Shown here piece by piece: positions 1 through 6,633 of a stretch of DNA of 64,000 bases; within the stretch, counting starts at the first letter, position 1, and every line of letters starts with the position of its first letter. The DNA comes from Accumulibacter jenkinsii (GTDB lineage Bacteria; Pseudomonadota; Gammaproteobacteria; Burkholderiales; Rhodocyclaceae), in the NCBI GenBank assembly GCA_036625225.1, contig JAZKUF010000001.1, positions 806,001-870,000 on the forward strand, in the 5' to 3' direction. The notes below the pieces were generated by a model. It was given only the letters and a program-made list of their open reading frames with translations, did not search any database and was not told the DNA's origin. The translations under genes were made by a program, and so were the position numbers.

Positions 1-1
1 G

Positions 2-346
2 CACATCATCCCTTATTCGCTGCCGGGAATCATGACCGGCGTGATCATCGGCCTCGCGCGGGCGATCGGCGAAACCGCGCCGATCATCACCATCGGCGCG
101 CTGACCTTCATCGCCTTCCTGCCACCTTCGCCTTTCGGCAATCCTGACCATCTCCTCTCGTTCGAATGGCTCTCGGCGCCGTTCACGGTGATGCCGATCC
201 AGATGTTCAACTGGATCTCGCGCCCCGAGGAGGCCTTTCAGGCCAACGCCGCTGCCGCCGGACTGGTGCTGGTCGTGATGACCTTGTCGATGAATGCAGT
301 CGCCATCTGGATCCGTTACCACTTCCGCAAGAAAATCAAATGGTGA
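2..346 (+). CDS. pstA: Phosphate ABC transporter permease PstA (3' part only)
   Basis: This is the C-terminal 114 residues of PstA, an inner-membrane permease of the high-affinity PstSCAB phosphate importer; the 5' part lies outside the window. The reading frame is open from the first bases. The stretch 'GLARAIGETAPII' matches the conserved EAA-type cytoplasmic loop (ARAIGET) that docks on the PstB ATPase. Two hydrophobic segments follow, around 'IGALTFIAFLP' and 'GLVLVVMTLSMNAVAIWIRY', and the protein ends in the basic tail RKKIKW. pstB begins 22 bases downstream, so the two are almost certainly co-transcribed. PstA pairs with PstC to form the channel. Only the missing N-terminus limits the call. 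Confidence 0.93.
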   Translation, partial: HIIPYSLPGIMTGVIIGLARAIGETAPIITIGALTFIAFLPPSPFGNPDHLLSFEWLSAPFTVMPIQMFNWISRPEEAFQANAAAAGLVLVVMTLSMNAVAIWIRYHFRKKIKW

Positions 347-368
347 GCCCACGGCTCGCAAGACAAGG

Positions 369-1175
369 ATGACCATCGTGAGCACTCTCAGTACCCTCCC
401 GGCTAAAGCACCGGGCGAGATGAAGGCGCAGGTCAATGCGCTCAGCTTCTACTACGGCGATTTTCAGGCCCTCAGGAACATCGACTTTCCGGTCGAGAAG
501 AACCAGGTCACGGCGCTGATCGGCCCTTCGGGCTGCGGCAAATCGACCTTCCTGCGCTGCTTCAACCGCATGCACGACCTTTACCCGAACATGCGCTACG
601 AAGGCGAGATCCTGCTCTATCCCGACGGGGTGAACATCGTCGACCGACAGGTCGATCCGATCGAGGTGCGCATGCGCATCTCGATGGTTTTCCAGAAACC
701 GAACCCGTTTCCGAAGTCGATCTACGAGAACGTCGCCTACGGCCTGCGGGTGCGCGGCGTCCGCCACCGCCAGCGCATCGACGAGAAGGTCGAAGAAGCG
801 CTGCGTGCCGCCGCCTTGTGGAGCGAGGTCAAGGACCGCCTCAACGACCTCGCTTTCAACCTCTCCGGTGGCCAGCAGCAGCGCCTCTGCATCGCGCGCG
901 CGCTCGCCACCGATCCCGAGATCCTGCTCTTCGACGAACCGACCTCGGCGCTCGACCCGATCGCCACGGCGAAAATCGAGGAACTTGTAGATGAACTCAA
1001 GGAAAAGGTGACGATTCTGATCGTCACCCACAACATGCAGCAGGCCGCGCGGGTTTCGGCCTACACCGCGTTCATGTACATCGGCGAGTTGATCGAGTTC
1101 GACGATACCAAAAAAATCTTTACCAACCCCTCCTCCAAGCTGACCGAGGAATACATCACCGGCCGTTTCGGTTAA
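369..1175 (+). CDS. pstB: Phosphate ABC transporter ATP-binding protein PstB
   Basis: PstB is the cytoplasmic ATPase that powers phosphate import through PstC/PstA. From the ATG at 369 it is 268 aa, close to the usual 250-270. Visible motifs are Walker A GPSGCGKST (about residues 52-60), the ABC signature LSGGQQQR, Walker B ILLFDEPTSALDP and the switch histidine in IVTHNMQQA. The specific signature 'FNRMHDLYPNMRYEGEI' is typical of PstB rather than other ABC ATPases. The start is uncertain: a GTG at 378 or an ATG at 420 in the same frame would remove a poorly conserved N-terminal tail, and no strong ribosome-binding site decides. phoU, which often follows pstB, is absent here; an acetyltransferase gene follows instead. 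Confidence 0.95.
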   Translation: MTIVSTLSTLPAKAPGEMKAQVNALSFYYGDFQALRNIDFPVEKNQVTALIGPSGCGKSTFLRCFNRMHDLYPNMRYEGEILLYPDGVNIVDRQVDPIEVRMRISMVFQKPNPFPKSIYENVAYGLRVRGVRHRQRIDEKVEEALRAAALWSEVKDRLNDLAFNLSGGQQQRLCIARALATDPEILLFDEPTSALDPIATAKIEELVDELKEKVTILIVTHNMQQAARVSAYTAFMYIGELIEFDDTKKIFTNPSSKLTEEYITGRFG

Positions 1176-1271
1176 GCTTCGGCGGCGCGGTCCTGCGGCT
1201 CAGTGCCGTCGACGTCGCCTTCCCACCCCCGATGGGTCATTGCAGGTCGTTACCCGCGGAGCTTTCCCCTC

Positions 1272-1841
1272 ATGAAGCAGATCTTCGACCGCTGGCAGGC
1301 AAAAGACGGCAGCTGGCTCGCCATGCGCCGCATGCACCCAAGCGACGCGCCCTTGCTCAAGGACTCGCTCAACCAGCTGTCGGCAAGCGCCCGGCGCAAC
1401 CGTTTCTTTGCCTCGATCGCCGAGTTCTCCGATGCTGCGGTGCAACAACTGGTCGATGTCGATCCCGAAAAGACCTACCCGCTGGTCGTCCTGCGGACGG
1501 TGGACGGGATGCCGGTCCCGATCGCCGGCGGCCGCCTGATCGAGGAGGATGACGGCAGTTCCTGCTCGTTTTCCCTGCTCGTCGGCGATGACTGGCAAGG
1601 TCTGGGAATCGGACGCCGGATCCTCAAAGCGCTGCTGCGCGAAGCGGCGCGACGCCGCCTGCGCCAGATGTACGGACACGTGCTGAGCGACAACCAGCCA
1701 ATGCTCAGGCTCGCCCGTTCGCTGCGCTTCGTGGTGCTCAATAGCGATGAGGGTGGCGATGTGCTGACGGTCGTTCATGACCTCCCGGTCGCATCCCGGG
1801 GCCGCCGGCGAGGCTTTTTCGGCAGGCTCTTCCGCAAATAA
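1272..1841 (+). CDS. GNAT-family N-acetyltransferase
   Basis: This 189-aa protein has the GNAT fold signature: an acceptor-side N-terminal half, then the acetyl-CoA pyrophosphate-binding motif Q-G-L-G-I-G-R-R (motif A, Q/RxxGxG/A) around residues 113-120, followed by the helix 'LLREAARRRLRQMYGHVL' and the conserved N of 'SDNQPMLRLARSLRF'. Such proteins transfer acetyl groups from acetyl-CoA to amines on small molecules or proteins; the substrate cannot be read from the sequence. The C-terminus is very basic (RGRRRGFFGRLFRK). It lies 96 bases after pstB in the same direction and ends before the kdp promoter region. I chose the ATG at 1272; an upstream GTG would add a tail without family resemblance. 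Confidence 0.8.
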   Translation: MKQIFDRWQAKDGSWLAMRRMHPSDAPLLKDSLNQLSASARRNRFFASIAEFSDAAVQQLVDVDPEKTYPLVVLRTVDGMPVPIAGGRLIEEDDGSSCSFSLLVGDDWQGLGIGRRILKALLREAARRRLRQMYGHVLSDNQPMLRLARSLRFVVLNSDEGGDVLTVVHDLPVASRGRRRGFFGRLFRK

Positions 1842-1864
1842 GCCGGAGGAATGTCAGCACCGTC

Positions 1865-1960
1865 TTGACGTTTTCTTGATGCGGACGCTTCCTTTCTTGT
1901 CATCGTTTTGACACCCGTTTTCCTACCATAGGGATGTCCAAATACCAACCAGGGAGGAAA
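1865..1960 (+). promoter_or_regulatory. Probable promoter/operator region of the kdp operon
   Basis: The region before the kdp genes is noticeably AT-richer than its surroundings. It has a TTGACG at 1865-1870, a perfect -35-like TTGACA at 1908-1913, and a weak -10 candidate (TAGGGA, 1929-1934, spacing 15). T-rich stretches around the two TTGAC boxes form a loose direct repeat, which could be a KdpE operator by position. A strong ribosome-binding site AGGGAGGAAA lies at 1951-1960, three bases before the first ATG. The promoter call is tentative; the ribosome-binding site is clear. Confidence 0.4.
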
Positions 1961-1962
1961 TC

Positions 1963-2055
1963 ATGGATCTGGCCTATCTTGCCATCATCGGGCTGTTCTT
2001 CGCCCTGATGATCGGCTTCGCCGTCGGCTGTGCCAAGCTGGAAGGTCGCAGATGA
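1963..2055 (+). CDS. 30-aa single-pass membrane protein heading the kdp operon
   Basis: A 30-residue ORF beginning MDLAYLAIIGLFF carries one transmembrane helix (about residues 4-22) and ends in a short basic/polar tail containing Cys23 and KLEGRR. It has the best ribosome-binding site of the operon (AGGGAGGAAA) and its TGA overlaps the ATG of kdpF in an ATGA, so it is translationally coupled to kdpF. Its length and topology resemble KdpF, but the true KdpF follows it. I recall comparable unnamed small proteins preceding kdpF in other proteobacteria, which is why I treat it as real. A role as an extra small subunit or leader for the KdpFABC complex is inference. Confidence 0.65.
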   Translation: MDLAYLAIIGLFFALMIGFAVGCAKLEGRR

Positions 2056-2144
2056 ACTGGCTATACGTTCTCAGCGGTATCGTCGCCGCCGGCCTGCTGG
2101 TCTATCTGATCGCTGCGCTGCTCAGCCCCGAGGACTTTTCATGA
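2052..2144 (+). CDS. kdpF: Potassium-transporting ATPase subunit KdpF
   Basis: KdpF is the roughly 30-residue membrane peptide that stabilises the KdpFABC potassium pump. This one is exactly 30 aa, starts MNWLYVLSGIVAAGLLVYLI and ends LSPEDFS, closely matching the usual pattern (one helix followed by a PE-F tail). It overlaps the preceding small ORF and kdpA by ATGA at both ends, so translation of the three is coupled. It is too short for most gene finders and is commonly left unannotated. Confidence 0.9.
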   Translation: MNWLYVLSGIVAAGLLVYLIAALLSPEDFS

Positions 2145-3919
2145 ACTCACATGCCTGGATTCTTCTCGGACTCTTTCTGGCGGTTCTGCTATTGACCGTC
2201 AAGCCGATGGGTCTCTACATCGCCCATGTGATGGCAGGGCGCTTCCGCTTCGGCGGTAAAATCGAAAGACCGCTCTATCGGCTGTGCGGGATCAAACAGG
2301 ACGAGGAGATGGGTTGGCTGAACTATGCCTTCGCCATCCTGCTCTTCAACCTGCTCGGCGTTCTGGCCGGGTATACCCTGCAACGCCTGCAAGCCGGGCT
2401 ACCGCTCAATCCGCAGGCTTTTGCCAGTGTCAGCCCGGACTCCGCCTTCAACACGGCACTGAGCTTCGCCACCAACACCAACTGGCAAGGCTATGGTGGC
2501 GAATCGACGATGAGCTACCTGACGCAGATGCTGGCGCTGGCAGTGCAGAACTTCTTCTCCGCCGCCACCGGAATTGTCGTGGTCATCGCTCTGCTGCGCG
2601 GTTTTGCCCGGCATACGGCCAAAACCGTGGGTAACGCCTGGGTCGATCTGACACGCAGCACGCTTTACGTCCTGTTGCCCATTTCCCTCATTTACGCCGT
2701 ATTCCTGACCAGTCAGGGCGTCGTCCAGAACTTCGACGCTTATCAGGAAGTCGCAACGCTGGAAGTCACCCGGTACGAGACGCCGAAACTGGATGCCGCA
2801 GGGCAGCCGGCAAAAGATGAAAAGGGCGTCGCGCTGACTGAATCGGCGCAAACCTCCACCCAGACGCTGGCTATGGGCCCGGTCGCGTCTCAGGAAGCGA
2901 TCAAGTTGCTGGGCACCAACGGGGGTGGCTTCTTCAATGCCAACTCGGCGCATCCGTTTGAAAACCCGACGCAGCTCTCCAACTTCATCCAGATGCTGTC
3001 GATCTTCCTGATCCCGGCTGCACTGTGCTTCACTTTCGGGAGCATGGTGGGCGATACCCGCCAGGGGTGGGCCGTGCTCGCCGCCATGACCCTGGTGTTC
3101 GTGGTTCTGGCTGCTGCAACCCTGTATTTTGAACAGCAGGCCAATCCGCTGCTGACGCAACTGGGTGTCGATCCGTCCGCGGGCAACATGGAAGGCAAGG
3201 AAACACGTTTCGGCATTGCCGAATCCGGGTTGTTCGCCGCCATCACCACTGCCGCTTCTTGTGGAGCGGTCAATGCCATGCACGACTCATTCACGCCCTT
3301 GGGCGGCATGGTGCCGATGGTGCTGATACAACTTGGCGAAGTCATCTTCGGCGGGGTCGGCAGCGGGCTCTACGGCATGCTGATCTTCGCCATCCTGGCG
3401 GTCTTCATTTCCGGCCTGATGATCGGCCGCACGCCGGAATATCTGGGCAAAAAGATCGAAACCTACGAGATGAAGATGAGCTCGATGGTCATTCTGGTGA
3501 CGCCACTGCTGGTGCTGACCGGCACTGCCATTGCCGTGATCGTCAGCGATGGCCGGGCGGGGATCGCCAACCCCGGTGCACATGGTTTCTCGGAAATCCT
3601 CTATGCCTTCACATCGGCCGCCAACAACAACGGCAGCGCTTTCGCTGGCCTGTCAGCCAACACGCCGTTCTACAACATCATGCTCGGGTTTGCCATGTGG
3701 TTCGGCCGCTTCGGGGTCATCGTGCCGGTGCTGGCCATTGCCGGTTCATTGGCCGCCAAGAGGCGTCTGGCCGTCAACGAAGGCACATTGCCGACGCATG
3801 GAGCGCTGTTCGTGACCCTGCTGATCGGCGTCGTGCTGCTGGTTGGCCTGCTGAATTATGTTCCGGCGCTGGCTCTGGGTCCGGTCATCGAGCACATCGT
3901 GCTCATGCTTTCTCACTGA
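2141..3919 (+). CDS. kdpA: Potassium-transporting ATPase subunit KdpA
   Basis: KdpA is the potassium-selective channel-like subunit of the KdpFABC P-type ATPase in the inner membrane. From the ATG at 2141 it is 592 aa, somewhat longer than the E. coli protein because of an extended loop around residues 205-250. All four selectivity-filter repeats are visible: NTNWQGYGGE (about 113), GTNGGGFFNANSAHPFENP (about 256), SCGAVNAMHDSFTPLGG (about 373) and AANNNGSAFAGL (about 494). About ten hydrophobic segments are present. The start overlaps the kdpF stop (ATGA), which rules out the longer reading beginning upstream. kdpB follows after 16 bases. Confidence 0.97.
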   Translation: MNSHAWILLGLFLAVLLLTVKPMGLYIAHVMAGRFRFGGKIERPLYRLCGIKQDEEMGWLNYAFAILLFNLLGVLAGYTLQRLQAGLPLNPQAFASVSPDSAFNTALSFATNTNWQGYGGESTMSYLTQMLALAVQNFFSAATGIVVVIALLRGFARHTAKTVGNAWVDLTRSTLYVLLPISLIYAVFLTSQGVVQNFDAYQEVATLEVTRYETPKLDAAGQPAKDEKGVALTESAQTSTQTLAMGPVASQEAIKLLGTNGGGFFNANSAHPFENPTQLSNFIQMLSIFLIPAALCFTFGSMVGDTRQGWAVLAAMTLVFVVLAAATLYFEQQANPLLTQLGVDPSAGNMEGKETRFGIAESGLFAAITTAASCGAVNAMHDSFTPLGGMVPMVLIQLGEVIFGGVGSGLYGMLIFAILAVFISGLMIGRTPEYLGKKIETYEMKMSSMVILVTPLLVLTGTAIAVIVSDGRAGIANPGAHGFSEILYAFTSAANNNGSAFAGLSANTPFYNIMLGFAMWFGRFGVIVPVLAIAGSLAAKRRLAVNEGTLPTHGALFVTLLIGVVLLVGLLNYVPALALGPVIEHIVLMLSH

Positions 3920-3935
3920 GCCACGGGAGATAGAA

Positions 3936-6014
3936 ATGACACGCAAGACGTTCACGCTGTTTGATCCTGCCCTTGCCGGTCCGGCCATTCTTGATGCCTT
4001 CAGGAAACTGAGTCCGATCGTTCAATGGCGCAATCCGGTGATGTTCGTGGTTTATGTGGGCAGTCTCCTGACCACTATCCTCTGGTTGCAGGCACAAATC
4101 GGGCAAGGCGATGCCCCGGCCGGATTCATCCTCGCCGTCGCACTCTGGTTATGGTTCACGGTCCTCTTCGCCAACTTCGCCGAAGCTCTGGCCGAAGGGC
4201 GCAGCAAAGCCCAGGCCAGTGCCTTGCGCGGCCTCAAAAGGGAAACCTGGGCCAGGAAGTTACTGGAAGCACGTTTCGGTGCCCCATGGAAAATGGTGCA
4301 GGCCACCGATCTGCGCAAAGGCGACGTGATCCTGGTCCAGGCGCACGAACTGATTCCGGCAGATGGCGAAGTCATCGAAGGCGTTGCCTCGGTGGATGAA
4401 TCCGCCATCACCGGCGAATCGGCGCCCGTCATCCGTGAATCAGGCGGCGACTTCTCGTCCGTCACCGGCGGGACGCGGGTATTGTCCGACTGGATCGTCG
4501 TGATGGTCATGGTCAATCCTGGCGAAACCTTCGTCGACCGCATGATCGCCATGGTGGAAAACGCCAAGCGTCAGAAGACGCCCAACGAAATCGCCCTCAC
4601 CATTTTACTGGTGGCACTGACCATCGTCTTCCTGGTGGTCACTGTCACGCTCCTGCCTTTCTCGATTTTTGGCGCCGATCTGGCTCAGGAGGCTGCGGAG
4701 GCGGGCGCGCCGGTCACCATCACCGTCCTGATTGCTCTGCTGGCGTGCCTCATCCCGACGACCATTGCCGCTCTGCTCTCGGCCATCGGCGTCGCCGGCA
4801 TGAGCCGCATGATGCAAGCCAACGTTATCGCCACCTCGGGCCGCGCCGTCGAAGCAGCGGGCGACGTCGATGTCCTGCTGCTCGACAAGACGGGTACGAT
4901 CACGCTGGGCAACCGTCAGGCTTCGGCTTTTCTGCCGGCCGATGGCGTCAACGAAGCGACTCTGGCTGATGTTGCACAACTCGCGTCACTTGCCGACGAG
5001 ACACCTGAAGGCCGCAGCATTGTCGTCCTCGCCAAGCAGCGCTTCCAGCTGCGCGAACGGGATATTCACGGTCTCGATTCGCACTTCGTGCATTTCTCGG
5101 CCAACACCCGCATGAGCGGGGTAGACATGGTCGACCGCCAGATACGCAAGGGCGCGGCAGAGGCCGTCAAGAAACACATGGAAGCACTGGGCGGCAACTT
5201 CCCCAAATCGGTCAGCGCAAGAGTCGAGGAAGTTGCCCGCCGCGGCAGCACACCGCTGGTGGTCGCCGACGGCACCAGCGTGCTCGGTGTCATCGAGCTC
5301 AAGGATGTCGTCAAGGGCGGCATCAAGGAGCGCTTTGCCGAACTGCGCAAGATGGGCATCAAGACCATCATGGTCACCGGCGACAACCGTGTAACCGCCG
5401 CTGCCATTGCCGCCGAAGCCGGGGTCGACGACTTCCTGGCCGAAGCGACCCCGGAAGCCAAGCTGGCACTCATTCGGCAGTATCAGGCCGAAGGGCGTCT
5501 GGTGGCGATGACCGGCGACGGCACCAATGACGCTCCGGCGCTGGCCCAGGCCGACGTGGCGGTGGCCATGAACAGCGGCACCCAGGCCGCCAAGGAAGCC
5601 GGCAACATGGTTGACCTGGATTCCAATCCGACCAAGCTCATCGAGGTCGTCGAGACCGGCAAGCAGATGCTGATGACGCGCGGTTCGCTGACCACCTTCA
5701 GCATCGCCAACGACATCGCCAAATACTTTGCCATCATCCCGGCGGCGTTTGTCACCACCTATCCGCAGCTCGCTGTCCTTAATGTCATGGGGCTGAGCAG
5801 CCCGTCATCGGCGATCCTCTCGGCGGTGATCTTCAATGCCCTGATCATCGTGATTCTCATCCCGCTGGCCTTGAAGGGCGTCAGGTACCGCCCGCTGGGC
5901 GCCGCGACGCTGTTGCGCCAGAACCTGATGATATACGGTCTGGGCGGCGTCATCGTTCCCTTCATCGGCATCAAGCTGATCGATCTGGTCCTGGCCGCCG
6001 TCGGTCTGGCATAG
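3936..6014 (+). CDS. kdpB: Potassium-transporting ATPase ATP-binding subunit KdpB
   Basis: KdpB is the catalytic P-type ATPase subunit that hydrolyses ATP to drive potassium uptake. The 692-aa product shows the actuator motif TGES (about 158-161), the phosphorylation site DKTGTITLGNRQ with Asp317, and the hinge motif TGDGTNDAPALAQADVAVAM from about 526. The conserved KdpB-specific stretch LLALLACLIPTTIAALLSAIG is also seen (here as VLIALLACLIP...). The ATG at 3936 is preceded by GGGAGAT and lies 16 bases after kdpA; an upstream in-frame start would overlap kdpA and encode unrelated residues. KdpB works with KdpA, KdpC and KdpF. Confidence 0.97.
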   Translation: MTRKTFTLFDPALAGPAILDAFRKLSPIVQWRNPVMFVVYVGSLLTTILWLQAQIGQGDAPAGFILAVALWLWFTVLFANFAEALAEGRSKAQASALRGLKRETWARKLLEARFGAPWKMVQATDLRKGDVILVQAHELIPADGEVIEGVASVDESAITGESAPVIRESGGDFSSVTGGTRVLSDWIVVMVMVNPGETFVDRMIAMVENAKRQKTPNEIALTILLVALTIVFLVVTVTLLPFSIFGADLAQEAAEAGAPVTITVLIALLACLIPTTIAALLSAIGVAGMSRMMQANVIATSGRAVEAAGDVDVLLLDKTGTITLGNRQASAFLPADGVNEATLADVAQLASLADETPEGRSIVVLAKQRFQLRERDIHGLDSHFVHFSANTRMSGVDMVDRQIRKGAAEAVKKHMEALGGNFPKSVSARVEEVARRGSTPLVVADGTSVLGVIELKDVVKGGIKERFAELRKMGIKTIMVTGDNRVTAAAIAAEAGVDDFLAEATPEAKLALIRQYQAEGRLVAMTGDGTNDAPALAQADVAVAMNSGTQAAKEAGNMVDLDSNPTKLIEVVETGKQMLMTRGSLTTFSIANDIAKYFAIIPAAFVTTYPQLAVLNVMGLSSPSSAILSAVIFNALIIVILIPLALKGVRYRPLGAATLLRQNLMIYGLGGVIVPFIGIKLIDLVLAAVGLA

Positions 6015-6028
6015 ACTGGAGAATGCTC

Positions 6029-6604
6029 ATGAATACGCTATTGCGTCCCGCCGTCAGCCTGTTCGTACTACTCACCCTGGTGACCGGCATCGCCTATCCG
6101 CTGCTCGTCACCGGCATCGCCAAAGCGGTTTTCCCCGAAGCGGCGAACGGCAGCCTGATCGTCAGGGATGGAAAAGCAGCAGGGTCGCGACTGATCGGCC
6201 AAAACTTCACCGACCCGGGATACTTCTGGGGCCGGCCATCGGCTACCTCGCCGATGCCCTACAACGCATCGGCTTCTGGCGGTTCGAATCTGGGACCCCT
6301 CAATCCGGCCTTGACTGAAGCCGTCAAGGGGCGAATCGACATATTGAAGGCGGCCACCCCGGGGAAGACGCAAGCGATTCCGGCCGATCTGGTCACCACC
6401 TCGGCCAGCGGTCTCGACCCCCATATCAGCCCAGCCGCCGCCGATTACCAGATCGAACGTGTTGCCAAAGCTCGTCAGCTTGATCCTGGAGCAGTCAGAG
6501 CACTGGTCGCCCAACACACCGAAGGCCGCCAATGGCGTATCTTCGGTGAACAGCGGGTAAATGTTCTTGAGCTCAATCTTGCGCTCAATGCCCTGTCCCG
6601 ATAG
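6029..6604 (+). CDS. kdpC: Potassium-transporting ATPase subunit KdpC
   Basis: KdpC is the single-span periplasmic-facing subunit of the KdpFABC pump and helps couple KdpB to KdpA. The product is 191 aa with an N-terminal membrane anchor (about residues 8-28, 'SLFVLLTLVTGIAYPLLVTGIA') and the family hallmarks GQNFTDPGYFWGRPSAT, GSNLGP and a C-terminal TEGRQWRIFGEQRVNVLELNLAL. Two start codons are possible; the GGAG at 6018-6021 is seven bases from the ATG at 6029 but only one from the ATG at 6023, so I prefer 6029. It is 14 bases after kdpB. Confidence 0.95.
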   Translation: MNTLLRPAVSLFVLLTLVTGIAYPLLVTGIAKAVFPEAANGSLIVRDGKAAGSRLIGQNFTDPGYFWGRPSATSPMPYNASASGGSNLGPLNPALTEAVKGRIDILKAATPGKTQAIPADLVTTSASGLDPHISPAAADYQIERVAKARQLDPGAVRALVAQHTEGRQWRIFGEQRVNVLELNLALNALSR

Positions 6605-6633
6605 CGAAGCGTCGTATAAGACCAAATTCAGTC

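Noticed and set aside
1865..1913. Defined KdpE binding motif
   Set aside because: The two TTGAC boxes with T-rich flanks look operator-like, but I cannot match them to a specific KdpE consensus, so only a general promoter/operator region is reported.
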